A stretch of DNA of 64,000 bases from an uncultured Opitutia bacterium. Lineage in GTDB: Bacteria; Verrucomicrobiota; Verrucomicrobiia; Opitutales; Opitutaceae. A program made the position numbers and the translations under genes. The DNA lies in contig CAITWF010000027.1 in the NCBI GenBank assembly GCA_903896015.1, forward strand, positions 84,343 through 148,342. The letters are read 5' to 3'. The notes below the pieces were generated by a model. The model had not been told where the DNA came from. It ran no database searches and saw nothing but the letters and a program-made list of their open reading frames with translations. Each line of letters starts with the position of its first letter. The first letter of the stretch is position 1. Below are positions 1 through 9,348 of this stretch, piece by piece.

Positions 1-664
1 CCTTCTTCGTGCTCATCCGGCTCGCGCTGAGATTGGCGACACAGCCGTTCACGAACTGGATGCGCGCATTCGCGATGTCCTCGCTCTTCGAGAGCACCGT
101 CACACCCACGCTGTCGATCTTCGCGATCGGCGATTTCACGAGCGCAAGCACGATGCCGATGTCGTGGATCATCAGATCGAGCACCACGCCGACTTCGGTG
201 CCACGCGGCTGATAGGGAGCAAGCCGCTCCGCGGTGATGTAACGCGGCTCGTCGATTTCCTTTTCGAGAAAACTCATCACCGGGTTGAAGTGCTCGATGT
301 GTCCGACCTGCACCACGCAGCGCTTCGCCAGCGCCGCCGCGAGCACGCGTTCCGCCTCTTCGAGCGAGGCGCAGAGCGGCTTTTCGATGAGCAGGTGGCA
401 GCCCTTCGCGAGCAGGGGCAGCGCGACCTGCTCGTGCTTGTCCGTCGGAACGACGATCGAAACGGCCTCACAGTTGGTCGCCAGCTCGTCCAACGTCTGA
501 AAACGCCGACAGTTAAACTTCGCGCAAATTTCCGCCGCACGCGCGTCGCTCGTCTCGAAAATGCCCGCGAACTCGACGCCGGGGAGTGACGTGTAGATCC
601 GCGCGTGGTGCTGTCCGAGCGACCCGACACCGACGACGCCGCATTTGAGCTTGGGCTTTGCCAT
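1..664 (-). CDS. Gfo/Idh/MocA family oxidoreductase, C terminus cut by window edge
   Basis: NAD(P)-dependent sugar/inositol-type dehydrogenase fold. The 221 visible codons hold the Rossmann motif GVVGVGSLG at residues 9-17 and the family EKPL motif at residues 94-97 with its catalytic lysine, followed by the start of the substrate-binding domain. The ATG at 664 is chosen because the Rossmann strand begins within eight residues of it. The gene runs off the left end, so its operon partners are not visible. The substrate cannot be named. In other bacteria such enzymes sit in sugar or lipid A modification loci, but nothing here decides between these. Confidence 0.85.
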   Translation of the reverse strand, partial: MAKPKLKCGVVGVGSLGQHHARIYTSLPGVEFAGIFETSDARAAEICAKFNCRRFQTLDELATNCEAVSIVVPTDKHEQVALPLLAKGCHLLIEKPLCASLEEAERVLAAALAKRCVVQVGHIEHFNPVMSFLEKEIDEPRYITAERLAPYQPRGTEVGVVLDLMIHDIGIVLALVKSPIAKIDSVGVTVLSKSEDIANARIQFVNGCVANLSASRMSTKK

Positions 665-788
665 GCCGCCGACCGTAGCGGTGGGCGGGAGCGCGGCCAT
701 AAAAATCTCCGCGCGCTCTAGGGTAGTTAGTCCACCGTTTTCGATTGGCCGCAGACGGATAATCTCGGACTATCGCGATCTTCTCTCG

Positions 789-1265
789 ATGCGCCCCTCC
801 GTCCTTTTGCGCTACTCGCCACTCACGGTCGCCGCCGTCGGCACCCTGATCGCAGTGCTCGAGTCCGTCGCCATCGCGCTGTTCGCGTTCTGGCTCATTG
901 AGCTGCCCGCGGCAAAAGTGTTCAACGCCCTCGTGATCACCGTTCTTTGCCCCACCCTCATCGCGCCCCCGATGATTTATTTTCACTGCCTTGCCGTGCA
1001 CCGCGGCGAGCGCGCCCGGCAGGAACTCGCCGTCGCCAACGAAAAGCTCGAAGCGGCTCTGCGGGAAGTGCGCGAGCTCACGGGTCTGCTGCCGATTTGC
1101 GCGTGGTGCCACAAGGTCAGGGAGGACGACGGCTATTGGACTAAGGTGGACGCATTCCTGCAGAGCCACACCCGCGCGGAAATCACCCACAGCATCTGTC
1201 CGGACTGCTCGGAGCGGGTGTTCCCAAAAATACCGCTGACACCTACGCCAGACTGCCCGCCGTGA
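789..1265 (+). CDS. Small two-helix membrane protein with C-terminal CxxC...CPxC domain
   Basis: A 158-residue protein. Hydrophobic segments lie at about residues 11-35 and 45-67, a short charged helix (about 72-97) resembles a signalling linker, and a compact tail has the motif LLPICAWCHKVREDDGYW (residues 100-117) and a second pair, ICPDC. Cys104, Cys107, Cys137 and Cys140 form a plausible metal site. I know this tail as the C-terminal module of many sensor kinases and response regulators. Here it stands alone on a membrane anchor, without kinase or receiver domain. The ATG at 789 is preferred over an in-frame upstream start at 645, because the upstream residues are not membrane-like. The end overlaps the convergent lolD stop by 23 bases. 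Confidence 0.6.
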   Translation: MRPSVLLRYSPLTVAAVGTLIAVLESVAIALFAFWLIELPAAKVFNALVITVLCPTLIAPPMIYFHCLAVHRGERARQELAVANEKLEAALREVRELTGLLPICAWCHKVREDDGYWTKVDAFLQSHTRAEITHSICPDCSERVFPKIPLTPTPDCPP

Positions 1266-1896
1266 GCATCAGCTGCCGGCGCGTCTTGGCTGCATGCGAG
1301 GCATTGTGGGTGACCAACGCGAGCGCCGTGGCCGTGTCCCGGCACAGCCCGAGCAACAGTTCGATCACCGCGTCGCCCGTGCGCTCGTCGAGATTGCCCG
1401 TCGGCTCGTCGGCGAGAATGAGCTTCGGCGAATTCATCAGCGCCCGCGCCACCGCCACGCGCTGGCGCTCGCCACCGGAAAGCTGCGCGGGCAAGTGCGT
1501 CGCCCGTTCCGCGAGCCCCACTCTCGCGATCAATTCTTTCGCCCGCGCGCGCTCCACTGCGCCCGGGGCACCGATCATGCGAGCGGCCATAAGCACATTC
1601 GCGAGCGCATCGATTTCGGGAATCAGGTAAAACGACTGAAATACCATCCCGAGAAACTTCGCCCGCGCGTCGACATGCACCGACGCGCCGGCCCATGCGA
1701 GTTCACCGCCATCGGGCGAATCGAGCCCCGAAAGCAAGTTGAGCAGCGTCGACTTGCCCGAGCCCGACTCGCCGCGAATCGACACGCTCTCGCCCGCGGC
1801 GATTTCCAAGTCCACGCCGCATAGCACCTCGATGCGGCGATCACCGCTCACGTAGCTCTTGGAGAGCCGGCGCGCGCTAAGGATGGGTTCACTCAC
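1243..1896 (-). CDS. lolD: LolD-type lipoprotein-release ABC transporter ATPase
   Basis: ATPase of the LolCDE complex, which extracts lipoproteins from the inner membrane and hands them to the periplasmic carrier LolA. The 217 residues match the family length. Walker A GESGSGKS is at 42-49, the signature LSGGERQ at 139-145 and Walker B LILADEP at 159-165, followed by the GNLD of the MacB/LolD subfamily. The start overlaps the end of the upstream permease gene by eight bases, indicating translational coupling. MacB- or FtsE-type ATPases are alternatives, but pairing with a LolC/E-type permease favours LolD. Confidence 0.88.
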   Translation of the reverse strand: MSEPILSARRLSKSYVSGDRRIEVLCGVDLEIAAGESVSIRGESGSGKSTLLNLLSGLDSPDGGELAWAGASVHVDARAKFLGMVFQSFYLIPEIDALANVLMAARMIGAPGAVERARAKELIARVGLAERATHLPAQLSGGERQRVAVARALMNSPKLILADEPTGNLDERTGDAVIELLLGLCRDTATALALVTHNASHAAKTRRQLMLTAGSLA

Positions 1897-3133
1897 TGCG
1901 AAGCGCCTCCACGGGTTTGAGTTTCGCTGCGCGCCACGCGGGCAGCAATCCGGCGAGCGTTGAAATCCCGATCGAGCCGATGATCGTCGCGACCAAATAA
2001 GCCGGATCGGTGTAGGCCGGCAGGTGGCTGAACTGATAGAAACGCAGCAGCGCCGCCTCGCTTTGCGTCAGCTTCGTGAAGACATGGACGATGTCGTCGC
2101 GAAAATGCAGCACGCCAAAGCCGAGCCCGAGGCCGACCATAGTACCGCAGACGCCGATGAAGAATCCCTGGAAGCAAAAGCACGCCGCCACCTGCCGCGG
2201 CTTCGCGCCGAGTGCGCCGAGCAAACCGATCTCGCGCGTCTTCCGCACGACCGAGATGAGCAGCGAACTCGTCACGGAAAACGCCGCCACGACCACGATG
2301 AACATCAGGAGAAAAAACATCATGTTCCGCTCGAACTGCAGCACGAAGAGAAAGTCCTGGTTGATTTCGATCCACGAGCGGGCGCGCAGGTGAAGCGACG
2401 CCGGCAACGCGGCGTTGATGCGATCGGCCATCGCATCGGCGTCGAGGCCGGGCGCGATCTTCAGGTTGATGCCGTGGACCGCGCGGCCGAGCCCGTAGAG
2501 ATTCTGCATCGCGCGCAAGGGCACGAGTGCGACGGAGCCATCGAGCGCCTGATGGCCGAATTCAAAATAGCCGACCACGCGCAACTGGCGCGGCAGGAGC
2601 ACCTCGTCCCCCTTCGACATTTTCAATTTTTCGAAGGCGAGCGGCGTATAGACTTCGACCGTGTCGCCCACCCGCGCCCCGAGCGAGATCGCGAGCTGCG
2701 AACCCAGAATGATCGAGTCGTCGTCGAGCGCGGCGAGCGCCCCACCATGCACGTATTGCTGAAGCGGGATCACGTTCGTGATGTGATTCACGTCGATGCC
2801 CTGCATGCCGGGAAACTGCGGCTTGAGGTTGAAAATGACCATCACCGCGCCTTCGGCGAACGGCGTCGTCGCCAGCACGCCGGGAATTTTCATCAACTGC
2901 GCCTGCACCGCCGCCGGGTCAGCGATGAGCCCGTCCCCGCGCACCTGCACATCGCCCTGCGTGTCGACCGTCATCTCGCGAATCTTGTGGCCGAAACCGC
3001 CCATCACGCTCGACGAGATGATCAACACCGCCACGCCGAGCGACACGCCTAGGATCGAGATCGCGGTGAAGAACGGAAACCGCCGCCCGGTCGGGAAAAG
3101 CTGTTTTAGGGCAAGATAGAGATACCAAGGCAT
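1889..3133 (-). CDS. lolC: LolC/LolE-type ABC transporter permease
   Basis: Inner-membrane permease partner of the adjacent ATPase. The 414 residues show the family layout: a short cytoplasmic stretch, one membrane helix at about 20-45, a large periplasmic MacB-like domain, then three helices in the last 150 residues forming the FtsX domain. The N-terminal LALKQLFPTGRRFPFF and the GVSLGVAVLIISSSVMGG region are typical of LolC/E. Only one permease gene is present, so it may act as a homodimer; LolC and LolE cannot be told apart from sequence alone. It heads a two-gene operon with lolD. Confidence 0.87.
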   Translation of the reverse strand: MPWYLYLALKQLFPTGRRFPFFTAISILGVSLGVAVLIISSSVMGGFGHKIREMTVDTQGDVQVRGDGLIADPAAVQAQLMKIPGVLATTPFAEGAVMVIFNLKPQFPGMQGIDVNHITNVIPLQQYVHGGALAALDDDSIILGSQLAISLGARVGDTVEVYTPLAFEKLKMSKGDEVLLPRQLRVVGYFEFGHQALDGSVALVPLRAMQNLYGLGRAVHGINLKIAPGLDADAMADRINAALPASLHLRARSWIEINQDFLFVLQFERNMMFFLLMFIVVVAAFSVTSSLLISVVRKTREIGLLGALGAKPRQVAACFCFQGFFIGVCGTMVGLGLGFGVLHFRDDIVHVFTKLTQSEAALLRFYQFSHLPAYTDPAYLVATIIGSIGISTLAGLLPAWRAAKLKPVEALRSE

Positions 3134-3149
3134 GGCGGACTATTTACCA

Positions 3150-3203
3150 CGAAGGACACGAAGCTCACGAAGAAGATACATGGAAAAGTCTTCGTGTCCT
3201 TCG
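3150..3203. repeat. 14-bp perfect inverted repeat between lysS and lolC
   Basis: CGAAGGACACGAAG (3150-3163) is followed 26 bases later by its exact reverse complement (3190-3203). It fills most of the 97-base gap between the lysS stop and the lolC start, both on the minus strand. It can form a long hairpin and could end lysS... lolC read-through or be a dispersed repeat; no T-run follows it on the minus strand. Confidence 0.6.
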
Positions 3204-3230
3204 AGCACTTCGTGGGGAACCTGAATTGCC

Positions 3231-4715
3231 TTACGCGCCCGGCCGCAACTGCGGGAAAAGAATCACGTCCCGGATGCTCTCCGCGCCCGTCAGCAGGATG
3301 CAGAGGCGATCGATCCCGACGCCCATGCCACCCGCAGGCGGCATGCCGTGCTCCAGCGCGAGCAGGAAGTCGTAATCGATGTTCTGCTTTTCTTCGCCGG
3401 CCTGCGTCTCGAACATCGCGCGCTGCACGTCGGGATCGTTCTGCTCCGAATAAGCGGGCGCGACTTCCATGCCGCCGATGGTCAGCTCAAACACGTCGAG
3501 CACGCTCGGGTCCTCGGCGTTGAGCTTCGCGAGCGGGCACAGCTCCTTCGGCAGGTGCGTGACGAACGTCGGCTGAATCAGCGTCGGCTCGATTTTCTTC
3601 GAAAAAATCTCGTTCGTGATCTCGAACTCTTCCCAGCCGGGATGAACCGAAAGGCCCAGCGACTCAGCCTTCGCAATTTTCTCCGCTTTGATACGCGAGA
3701 ACCACTCGGCGTCGCCGGTCGCTTCCTTGATGAGGTCCTTGTAACGGACTTCGCGCCACTCGCCGCCGAAGTCGATGTCCTGCCCGCTCGCGGCGTGCTT
3801 GATCTTGAGCGAGCCATCGGCGGGCTTGATCACGTCGCGCACGAGCGACGTGAGCAGATCGCGGATGAGCGTCATCATCCCGCGGTAGTCGCTGTAGGCC
3901 TGATAAACCTCGAGCATCGTGAACTCGGGATTGTGCCGGCGCGACACGCCTTCGTTGCGGAAGATGCGACCGATCTCGAAGACGCGGTCGTAGCCGCCGA
4001 CGAGCAGGCGCTTGAGGCGGAGTTCGGTTGCAATGCGGAGAAAAAAATCGGCGTTGAGCGCATTGTGGTGCGTCACGAACGGCCGCGCGGCAGCGCCGCC
4101 GGCCGTATTTTCCAGCACAGGCGTCTCCGCCTCAATGAACGAGCGCGCCTCGAGAAAATTCCGGATGTGCGAAACAACGCGCGAGCGCAGCATCAGCCGC
4201 GCGCGCGACTCCGCATTCATGATCAGATCGAGGTAGCGCTGGCGATAAATCGCCTCGGGGTCGGTGAGGCCGTGGAATTTTTCCGGGAGCGGACGCAGCG
4301 CCTTTGAAACCAGCGTGAAGGCGTCGACGCGCACGGTAATTTCGCCGGTCTTCGTTTTGAAGAGCGCGCCGGTGACCCCGATGATATCGCCGAGATCGAG
4401 CTGCTTCTTAAAGACGTTATAGCGCTCCTCGCCGAGCACATCGCGGCGGAAGTAGAGTTGGATCGGGCCCTGTTGATCCTGGACTTTCACGAACGAGCTG
4501 CCGCCCTGCACCCGGAAGGTTACGAGCCGGCCCGCGACCGTCACCGTCACGGAGTAGTCCGCGCCGTCGACGTATAGTTTTTTCGCATCAGCGGAGAAAT
4601 GCGTCGGCGCGACGTTCGCGCGAAACGGATCGGCGCCGGCGGCGCGGAGTTCGGCCAGCTTTTGCCGGCGGACCGCGTGCTGGTCGTGACTGATGTCCTG
4701 TGGATTCTCGCTCAT
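3231..4715 (-). CDS. lysS: Lysine-tRNA ligase, class II
   Basis: Charges tRNA-Lys with lysine in the cytoplasm. The 494-residue product matches class II LysS. An N-terminal OB fold binds the anticodon, and the catalytic core carries motif 2 (VFEIGRIFRNEG) and motif 3 (GGMGVGIDRLCILLTG). The ATG at 4715 (MSENPQ) is preferred over an upstream in-frame start at 4754, because the extra residues match nothing in the family. It lies downstream of a broken TMEM175-like gene and upstream of lolC, with a hairpin after it, so it is probably monocistronic. Confidence 0.96.
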   Translation of the reverse strand: MSENPQDISHDQHAVRRQKLAELRAAGADPFRANVAPTHFSADAKKLYVDGADYSVTVTVAGRLVTFRVQGGSSFVKVQDQQGPIQLYFRRDVLGEERYNVFKKQLDLGDIIGVTGALFKTKTGEITVRVDAFTLVSKALRPLPEKFHGLTDPEAIYRQRYLDLIMNAESRARLMLRSRVVSHIRNFLEARSFIEAETPVLENTAGGAAARPFVTHHNALNADFFLRIATELRLKRLLVGGYDRVFEIGRIFRNEGVSRRHNPEFTMLEVYQAYSDYRGMMTLIRDLLTSLVRDVIKPADGSLKIKHAASGQDIDFGGEWREVRYKDLIKEATGDAEWFSRIKAEKIAKAESLGLSVHPGWEEFEITNEIFSKKIEPTLIQPTFVTHLPKELCPLAKLNAEDPSVLDVFELTIGGMEVAPAYSEQNDPDVQRAMFETQAGEEKQNIDYDFLLALEHGMPPAGGMGVGIDRLCILLTGAESIRDVILFPQLRPGA

Positions 4716-4775
4716 GGAACCGGCCAACGTGGCGGGCGGCACCCCGCTCGGCAAACGGAAAACTCGACCGCGACC

Positions 4776-5354
4776 CTACTCGGCTTGCAGCTGCTCGACC
4801 CGCCGGTCGGGCATGAAATACATGAGGGCCGGAAAGACGATCAGCGCCATCGCAAGGCCGGAGGAAAGCGAGGCCACGCCGATCGCCACGGCTTAGATCA
4901 CGAGGGCCAGCCGGTTTTTCCGGAGCAGGCGCGCGTGGAGTTCGAGCAAGCGAGCGTCATCTTGGTGCTGTTTGGCGATCGCACACCTCAGCATGTAGTA
5001 GCTGAAAGCCGCGGCAAAAGAGACCACGCCGTAGAGCGCGACGGCGAGCTTCGCGGCATGACTCTCGCCAAGGTAGGCGGTGACAAACGGGATCAACGAG
5101 AGCCAGAACAGCAGGACGATGTTATACCAGAGCATGGGGCCGTCGACACACCGCGTGAGGTGGATCAGGTGGTGATGGTTCACCCAGTAGATCGCGACGA
5201 AGAAAAAACTAAAGACGTAATAGAGAAACACCGGCGCGACACTGAGCAACCCACTCAGGCTCGCCTCGTGCGGCGCCTACAATTCCAGCACCATGATCGT
5301 GATGATGATCGCGATCACGCCGTCGCTAAAGGCTTCGAGTCGCGTGGATTTCAT
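4776..5354 (-). pseudogene. TMEM175-family (DUF1211) channel gene with two in-frame stop codons
   Basis: One continuous frame of 193 codons reads as a bacterial TMEM175-type potassium channel subunit. It starts MKSTRLEAFSDGVIAIIITI, which contains the family signature RxxxFSDGVxAIxIT, and continues through about six hydrophobic segments to a charged tail. The frame is interrupted by TAG at codon 26 (5277-5279), where relatives usually have lysine after VLEL, and by TAA at codon 154 (4893-4895). No frameshift is needed: sequence on both sides of each stop keeps the family pattern. Either the gene was lost recently by two point mutations or the stops are read through or miscalled. Its start is divergent from the TPR gene at 5450. 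Confidence 0.8.
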
Positions 5355-5449
5355 CGAAAGGGTTTTTGCGGGGACCGCGACACGCGCCAAGGGCAAAATC
5401 TTGCGCCAACGCGGGCCGCGCGCGAAGTTTGCGTCACATGTCGCCTGCA

Positions 5450-7357
5450 ATGTCATCCGAGCCCGACCGCCAGGCGTGGAAAATTTTCACGTTGGGTACC
5501 GTCCTCGTTGCGGCGGCGTTACTGGCGTGGGCGAACAGCTTCGAGGGAGCCTTTGTGCTCGATGACCTGCCCGCCATCGCGGAAAACCCGACGATTCGCG
5601 CGTGGGCGACGGCCCTCTCGCCGCCGGGCGACGGCCAGACGGTCAGCGGCCGGCCATTGGTGAACGCGTCGTTCGCGCTCAACTGGGCGCTCGGCGGCGA
5701 CAGCGTGCGCGGCTATCACGCGTTCAATCTCGTCATCCACGCGCTCGCCGCGCTGGTACTCTTTGGCCTCGTGCGGCGCACGCTGCGCTCACCCGCGCTC
5801 GCCGACCGCTTCAGCGAGCAGGCCACGGCTATCGCGGCGGTAATCGCGGGGCTCTGGGTGTTGCACCCGTTGCAGACCGAGTCGGTTACCTATCTTTCGC
5901 AACGCGCCGAATCACTCGCGGGCCTGTGTCTGCTCGCCACCCTCTACGCCGCGACGCGCGGCGCCGAGACCGGCGGATCGCTCGCGTGGAACGCAGCCGC
6001 AGTGGGCGCGTGCCTGCTCGGCATGGCGACGAAGGAAGTCATGTATGCCGCGCCGCTGCTTTTGTGGCTGCACGATTGGATTTTTTTTGGCGGGACGTTT
6101 CGCGAAGCGCTGCGGCGGCGCCCGGCGTTTTATGCCGCGCTCGCCGCGACGTGGCTGTTGCTCGGCTGGCTCGCGTGGCGCACCGGCAACCGCGGGATGA
6201 CCGCCGGCTTCGGCCTCGGGATTTCACCGTGGACCTACCTGCTCACCCAATGCGCCGCGCTGATCCACTACGTGCGGCTCGCGCTCTGGCCCACGCCGCT
6301 CGTCTTCGACTACGGGACAGCGACGCTCGATTCGCTCGCCTCAGTCTGGTGGCAATCGCTGGCGCTGTGCGCGGCGTTCGTTTGCACGATCGTGGGCGTG
6401 GCGCAGCGGGCGCCATGGAGTTTTTTGGGCGCGTGGTATTTCCTGCTGCTCGCCCCGAGTTCGAGCGTCTTGCCCGTCGCCACGCAAACCGTCGCCGAGC
6501 ACCGAATGTATTTGCCGCTCGTCGCGCTCCTCGCCGCCGCGACGCTCACCGCCTCAACCACAATCGGTCCACGCAGCCGCTGGCTGCCGATCGCTCTGGC
6601 CCTCGCGCTCGCGTTGCTTACCGCGCAGCGCAACACCGCCTATCGCTCCGCGATCAGCATTTGGCAGGACACGATCGCGAAGCGCCCCGACAATGCCCGC
6701 GCTTTCGGCGAACTCGCCAACGCGCTCTTCACCTCCGGCCACCTCACCGAATCGCTCCCGATTTACGAACACGCCCTGCGGCTTCTGCCGCGTTACCCAA
6801 AAGCGCAGCACAACTATGCCGGCGCCCTCGCCGCGGCCGGCCGGCTCGACGAAGCCGCCGCTCACTTCGAACTCGCCATCACCCAATCGCCCGGACTCGC
6901 CGATGCCTGCTACGGCCTCGGCAATGTCCGCCGCGAACAGCGCCGCCTCCCCGAGGCCATCGCGTGCTACGAGGCTGCCCTGCGCCTCCGTCCCGATTTT
7001 GCCATGGCGCACAACAATCTCGCCAATCTCCTCGCCGCTGCCGGCCACTCCGCCGACGCCCTCTCCCACTACGCCGCCGCCGTGCGCGCCCAGCCAAATT
7101 TCCCTGACGCCGAATACAATTGGGCCAACGTCCTCGCGAGTGCCCAGCGTCCCGCCGAGGCGTTGCCGCACTATCAAAACGCTCTCAGCCTCGCGCCCGG
7201 TTTCGTCGCCGCCCACGAAAATCTCGGCGTCACACTCCTTATGCTCGGCCGCCTGCGCGAAGGCATAGCCGAGCTCGAAACCGCACTCCGCCTCGATCCT
7301 TCCCGCGAGTCCGCTCGCCAGAATCTTGCCGTCGCCCGCGCGCAGCGCGCAAAGTAG
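5450..7357 (+). CDS. TMTC-like multi-pass membrane protein with C-terminal TPR repeats
   Basis: A 635-residue protein. The N-terminal two thirds hold many hydrophobic segments and family motifs: FVLDDLPAIAENP (the early acidic loop) and QTESVTYLSQRAESLAG, which parallel TMTC/GT-C type proteins. The last third (from about residue 400) is a run of roughly seven TPR units with the usual A-x-Y/F spacing and alternating Asn-Asn-Leu pairs. It may be a membrane glycosyltransferase of the O-mannosyl type with a TPR platform; catalysis is not proven here. Of three in-frame starts, 5450 is chosen because it leaves a short cytoplasmic stretch before the first helix. 5438 is equally possible. Confidence 0.75.
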   Translation: MSSEPDRQAWKIFTLGTVLVAAALLAWANSFEGAFVLDDLPAIAENPTIRAWATALSPPGDGQTVSGRPLVNASFALNWALGGDSVRGYHAFNLVIHALAALVLFGLVRRTLRSPALADRFSEQATAIAAVIAGLWVLHPLQTESVTYLSQRAESLAGLCLLATLYAATRGAETGGSLAWNAAAVGACLLGMATKEVMYAAPLLLWLHDWIFFGGTFREALRRRPAFYAALAATWLLLGWLAWRTGNRGMTAGFGLGISPWTYLLTQCAALIHYVRLALWPTPLVFDYGTATLDSLASVWWQSLALCAAFVCTIVGVAQRAPWSFLGAWYFLLLAPSSSVLPVATQTVAEHRMYLPLVALLAAATLTASTTIGPRSRWLPIALALALALLTAQRNTAYRSAISIWQDTIAKRPDNARAFGELANALFTSGHLTESLPIYEHALRLLPRYPKAQHNYAGALAAAGRLDEAAAHFELAITQSPGLADACYGLGNVRREQRRLPEAIACYEAALRLRPDFAMAHNNLANLLAAAGHSADALSHYAAAVRAQPNFPDAEYNWANVLASAQRPAEALPHYQNALSLAPGFVAAHENLGVTLLMLGRLREGIAELETALRLDPSRESARQNLAVARAQRAK

Positions 7358-7431
7358 GATGCAAGTTCGCCCATCGCTCCGCCCCAAACCCCGCTTGTCA
7401 TCCCACGCGTTTCGTGTCCATTCCTCGCGCG

Positions 7432-8346
<915 letters not shown>

Positions 8347-8533
8347 ACCTGATTAGGCAACAAAGACTATTGCTGGCCGAGCATGCGAAGGCCCGCATGC
8401 AACCGATCATAACTTTCGTAGGGCTATTGATCGTGATCATTCTGAACGAAGCATTCGGATCGGAAATTGAACCTACCTCTCAGAACAGGTACGAACGCAG
8501 AATTCGACTAACGCTATAGTGAGTGGTGGCTCC
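8347..8533. other. AT-richer intergenic patch with hairpin and a possible 40-residue ORF
   Basis: This stretch after lipA is visibly poorer in GC than its surroundings. It holds a 7-bp hairpin, GCATGCG at 8381-8387 and CGCATGC at 8394-8400, which could end lipA transcription although no T-run follows. Inside it, ATG at 8397 to TAG at 8519 encodes 40 residues beginning MQPIITFVGLLIVIILNEAF, one potential membrane helix with a charged tail. There is no clear ribosome binding site, so it may be a chance or relic frame. Confidence 0.3.
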
Positions 8534-8765
8534 TGAGGTTGCCCCGATTTGACGGACACGAGTTGAGCATAAAGCAAGGATTCAACCATGGCGAAGAAGA
8601 AGGAAGCCGGGGCCACGCCCCGGCAGTATGACGCCGCGATCAAGGACGAGGCCGTGCGGAGAGGCAGAGTAACGTTTGAGCGCGCCGTGCATTTCGCCAG
8701 AGAATTTTTGGCGAAGTTGGCGCGCCAACACCAGAGAAGGTCGGCCGATTTTCTCGTGACGCCGA
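8534..8765 (+). mobile_element. Probable IS3-like relic (left end plus truncated orfA start)
   Basis: TGAGGTTGCCCCGATTTGAC (8534-8553) followed by GGACAC resembles the terminal inverted repeats of IS3-family elements, which often read TGA...CCCC...GGACA. About 30 bases later, after AAGGA, an ATG at 8588 begins MAKKKEAGATPRQYDAAIKD, similar to the N terminus of IS3 OrfA transposases (MAKK...RQY...FK.EAVR). Similarity fades after about residue 24, no orfB follows and no right end is seen. The frame runs on to 8815 across the neighbouring gene, which suggests decay. The assignment rests on pattern memory and needs a database comparison. Confidence 0.4.
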
Positions 8766-9347
8766 CTACGTCGCCCAAGCGTGCTCGCCTTTTTTGTAGG
8801 GGGCGCCGCCGTTGAACGATCCCGGCACCTCGGCGAAGCGCAGCGCCTGCGTCGTGCCGATCTCCGAGGTAAAGTAGCCGAGGATCGTCAGCTCCTTCAG
8901 CACGCGGAAAGCGTGGGGCGGCTCGGCCGGCTGCTTTTTCTTCATATGGGACTTCTGCTCGCGATCGAGGGCGTTGAGAAACTCCGTGCGCTCCGTCGCC
9001 GGCGCACCGACAAACGCGTGGCCGTGCTTGGTGCGATAGTCCGCCGCAAGTGTTACCCATCCCGCACGCACCGCAGTCTGATCCTTCGCGTCGTAACACT
9101 CGCGCAGCATCATCGTGATGAAGGCGCCGATGCCGACGGCCTTCGCGCCGGGCACATCCGACGCCGGGATGATCGTGTCGCCAATCTCGTCGAGCAACGC
9201 GAGATCGTCGGCGCTGGCACCGTTCGCGGAGGCGGGCGCATCAGCGTCCCACGCTCCCGCGAGCAGCCGCGGGCCGACCATGGTGCCGCCCATCAAGAGT
9301 GCCATCCGCACGATGGCTTCACGTCGATTCAATGTGGTTGTGGCCAT
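8766..9347 (-). CDS. Gluconate 2-dehydrogenase subunit 3-like protein
   Basis: A 193-residue partner of the GMC flavoprotein encoded directly upstream (one base between stop and start). The N terminus has a twin-arginine-like NRREAIVRM followed by a hydrophobic stretch, so export by Tat, probably carrying the folded flavoprotein with it, is likely. The middle part (DEIGDTIIPASDVPGAKAVG) is the hallmark of the gluconate 2-dehydrogenase subunit 3 family. The ATG at 9347 is preferred because the upstream extension to 9461 is low-complexity shadow sequence. Together the two genes form a periplasmic sugar or alcohol dehydrogenase; the substrate is unknown. Confidence 0.85.
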   Translation of the reverse strand: MATTTLNRREAIVRMALLMGGTMVGPRLLAGAWDADAPASANGASADDLALLDEIGDTIIPASDVPGAKAVGIGAFITMMLRECYDAKDQTAVRAGWVTLAADYRTKHGHAFVGAPATERTEFLNALDREQKSHMKKKQPAEPPHAFRVLKELTILGYFTSEIGTTQALRFAEVPGSFNGGAPYKKGEHAWAT

Positions 9348-9348
9348 G

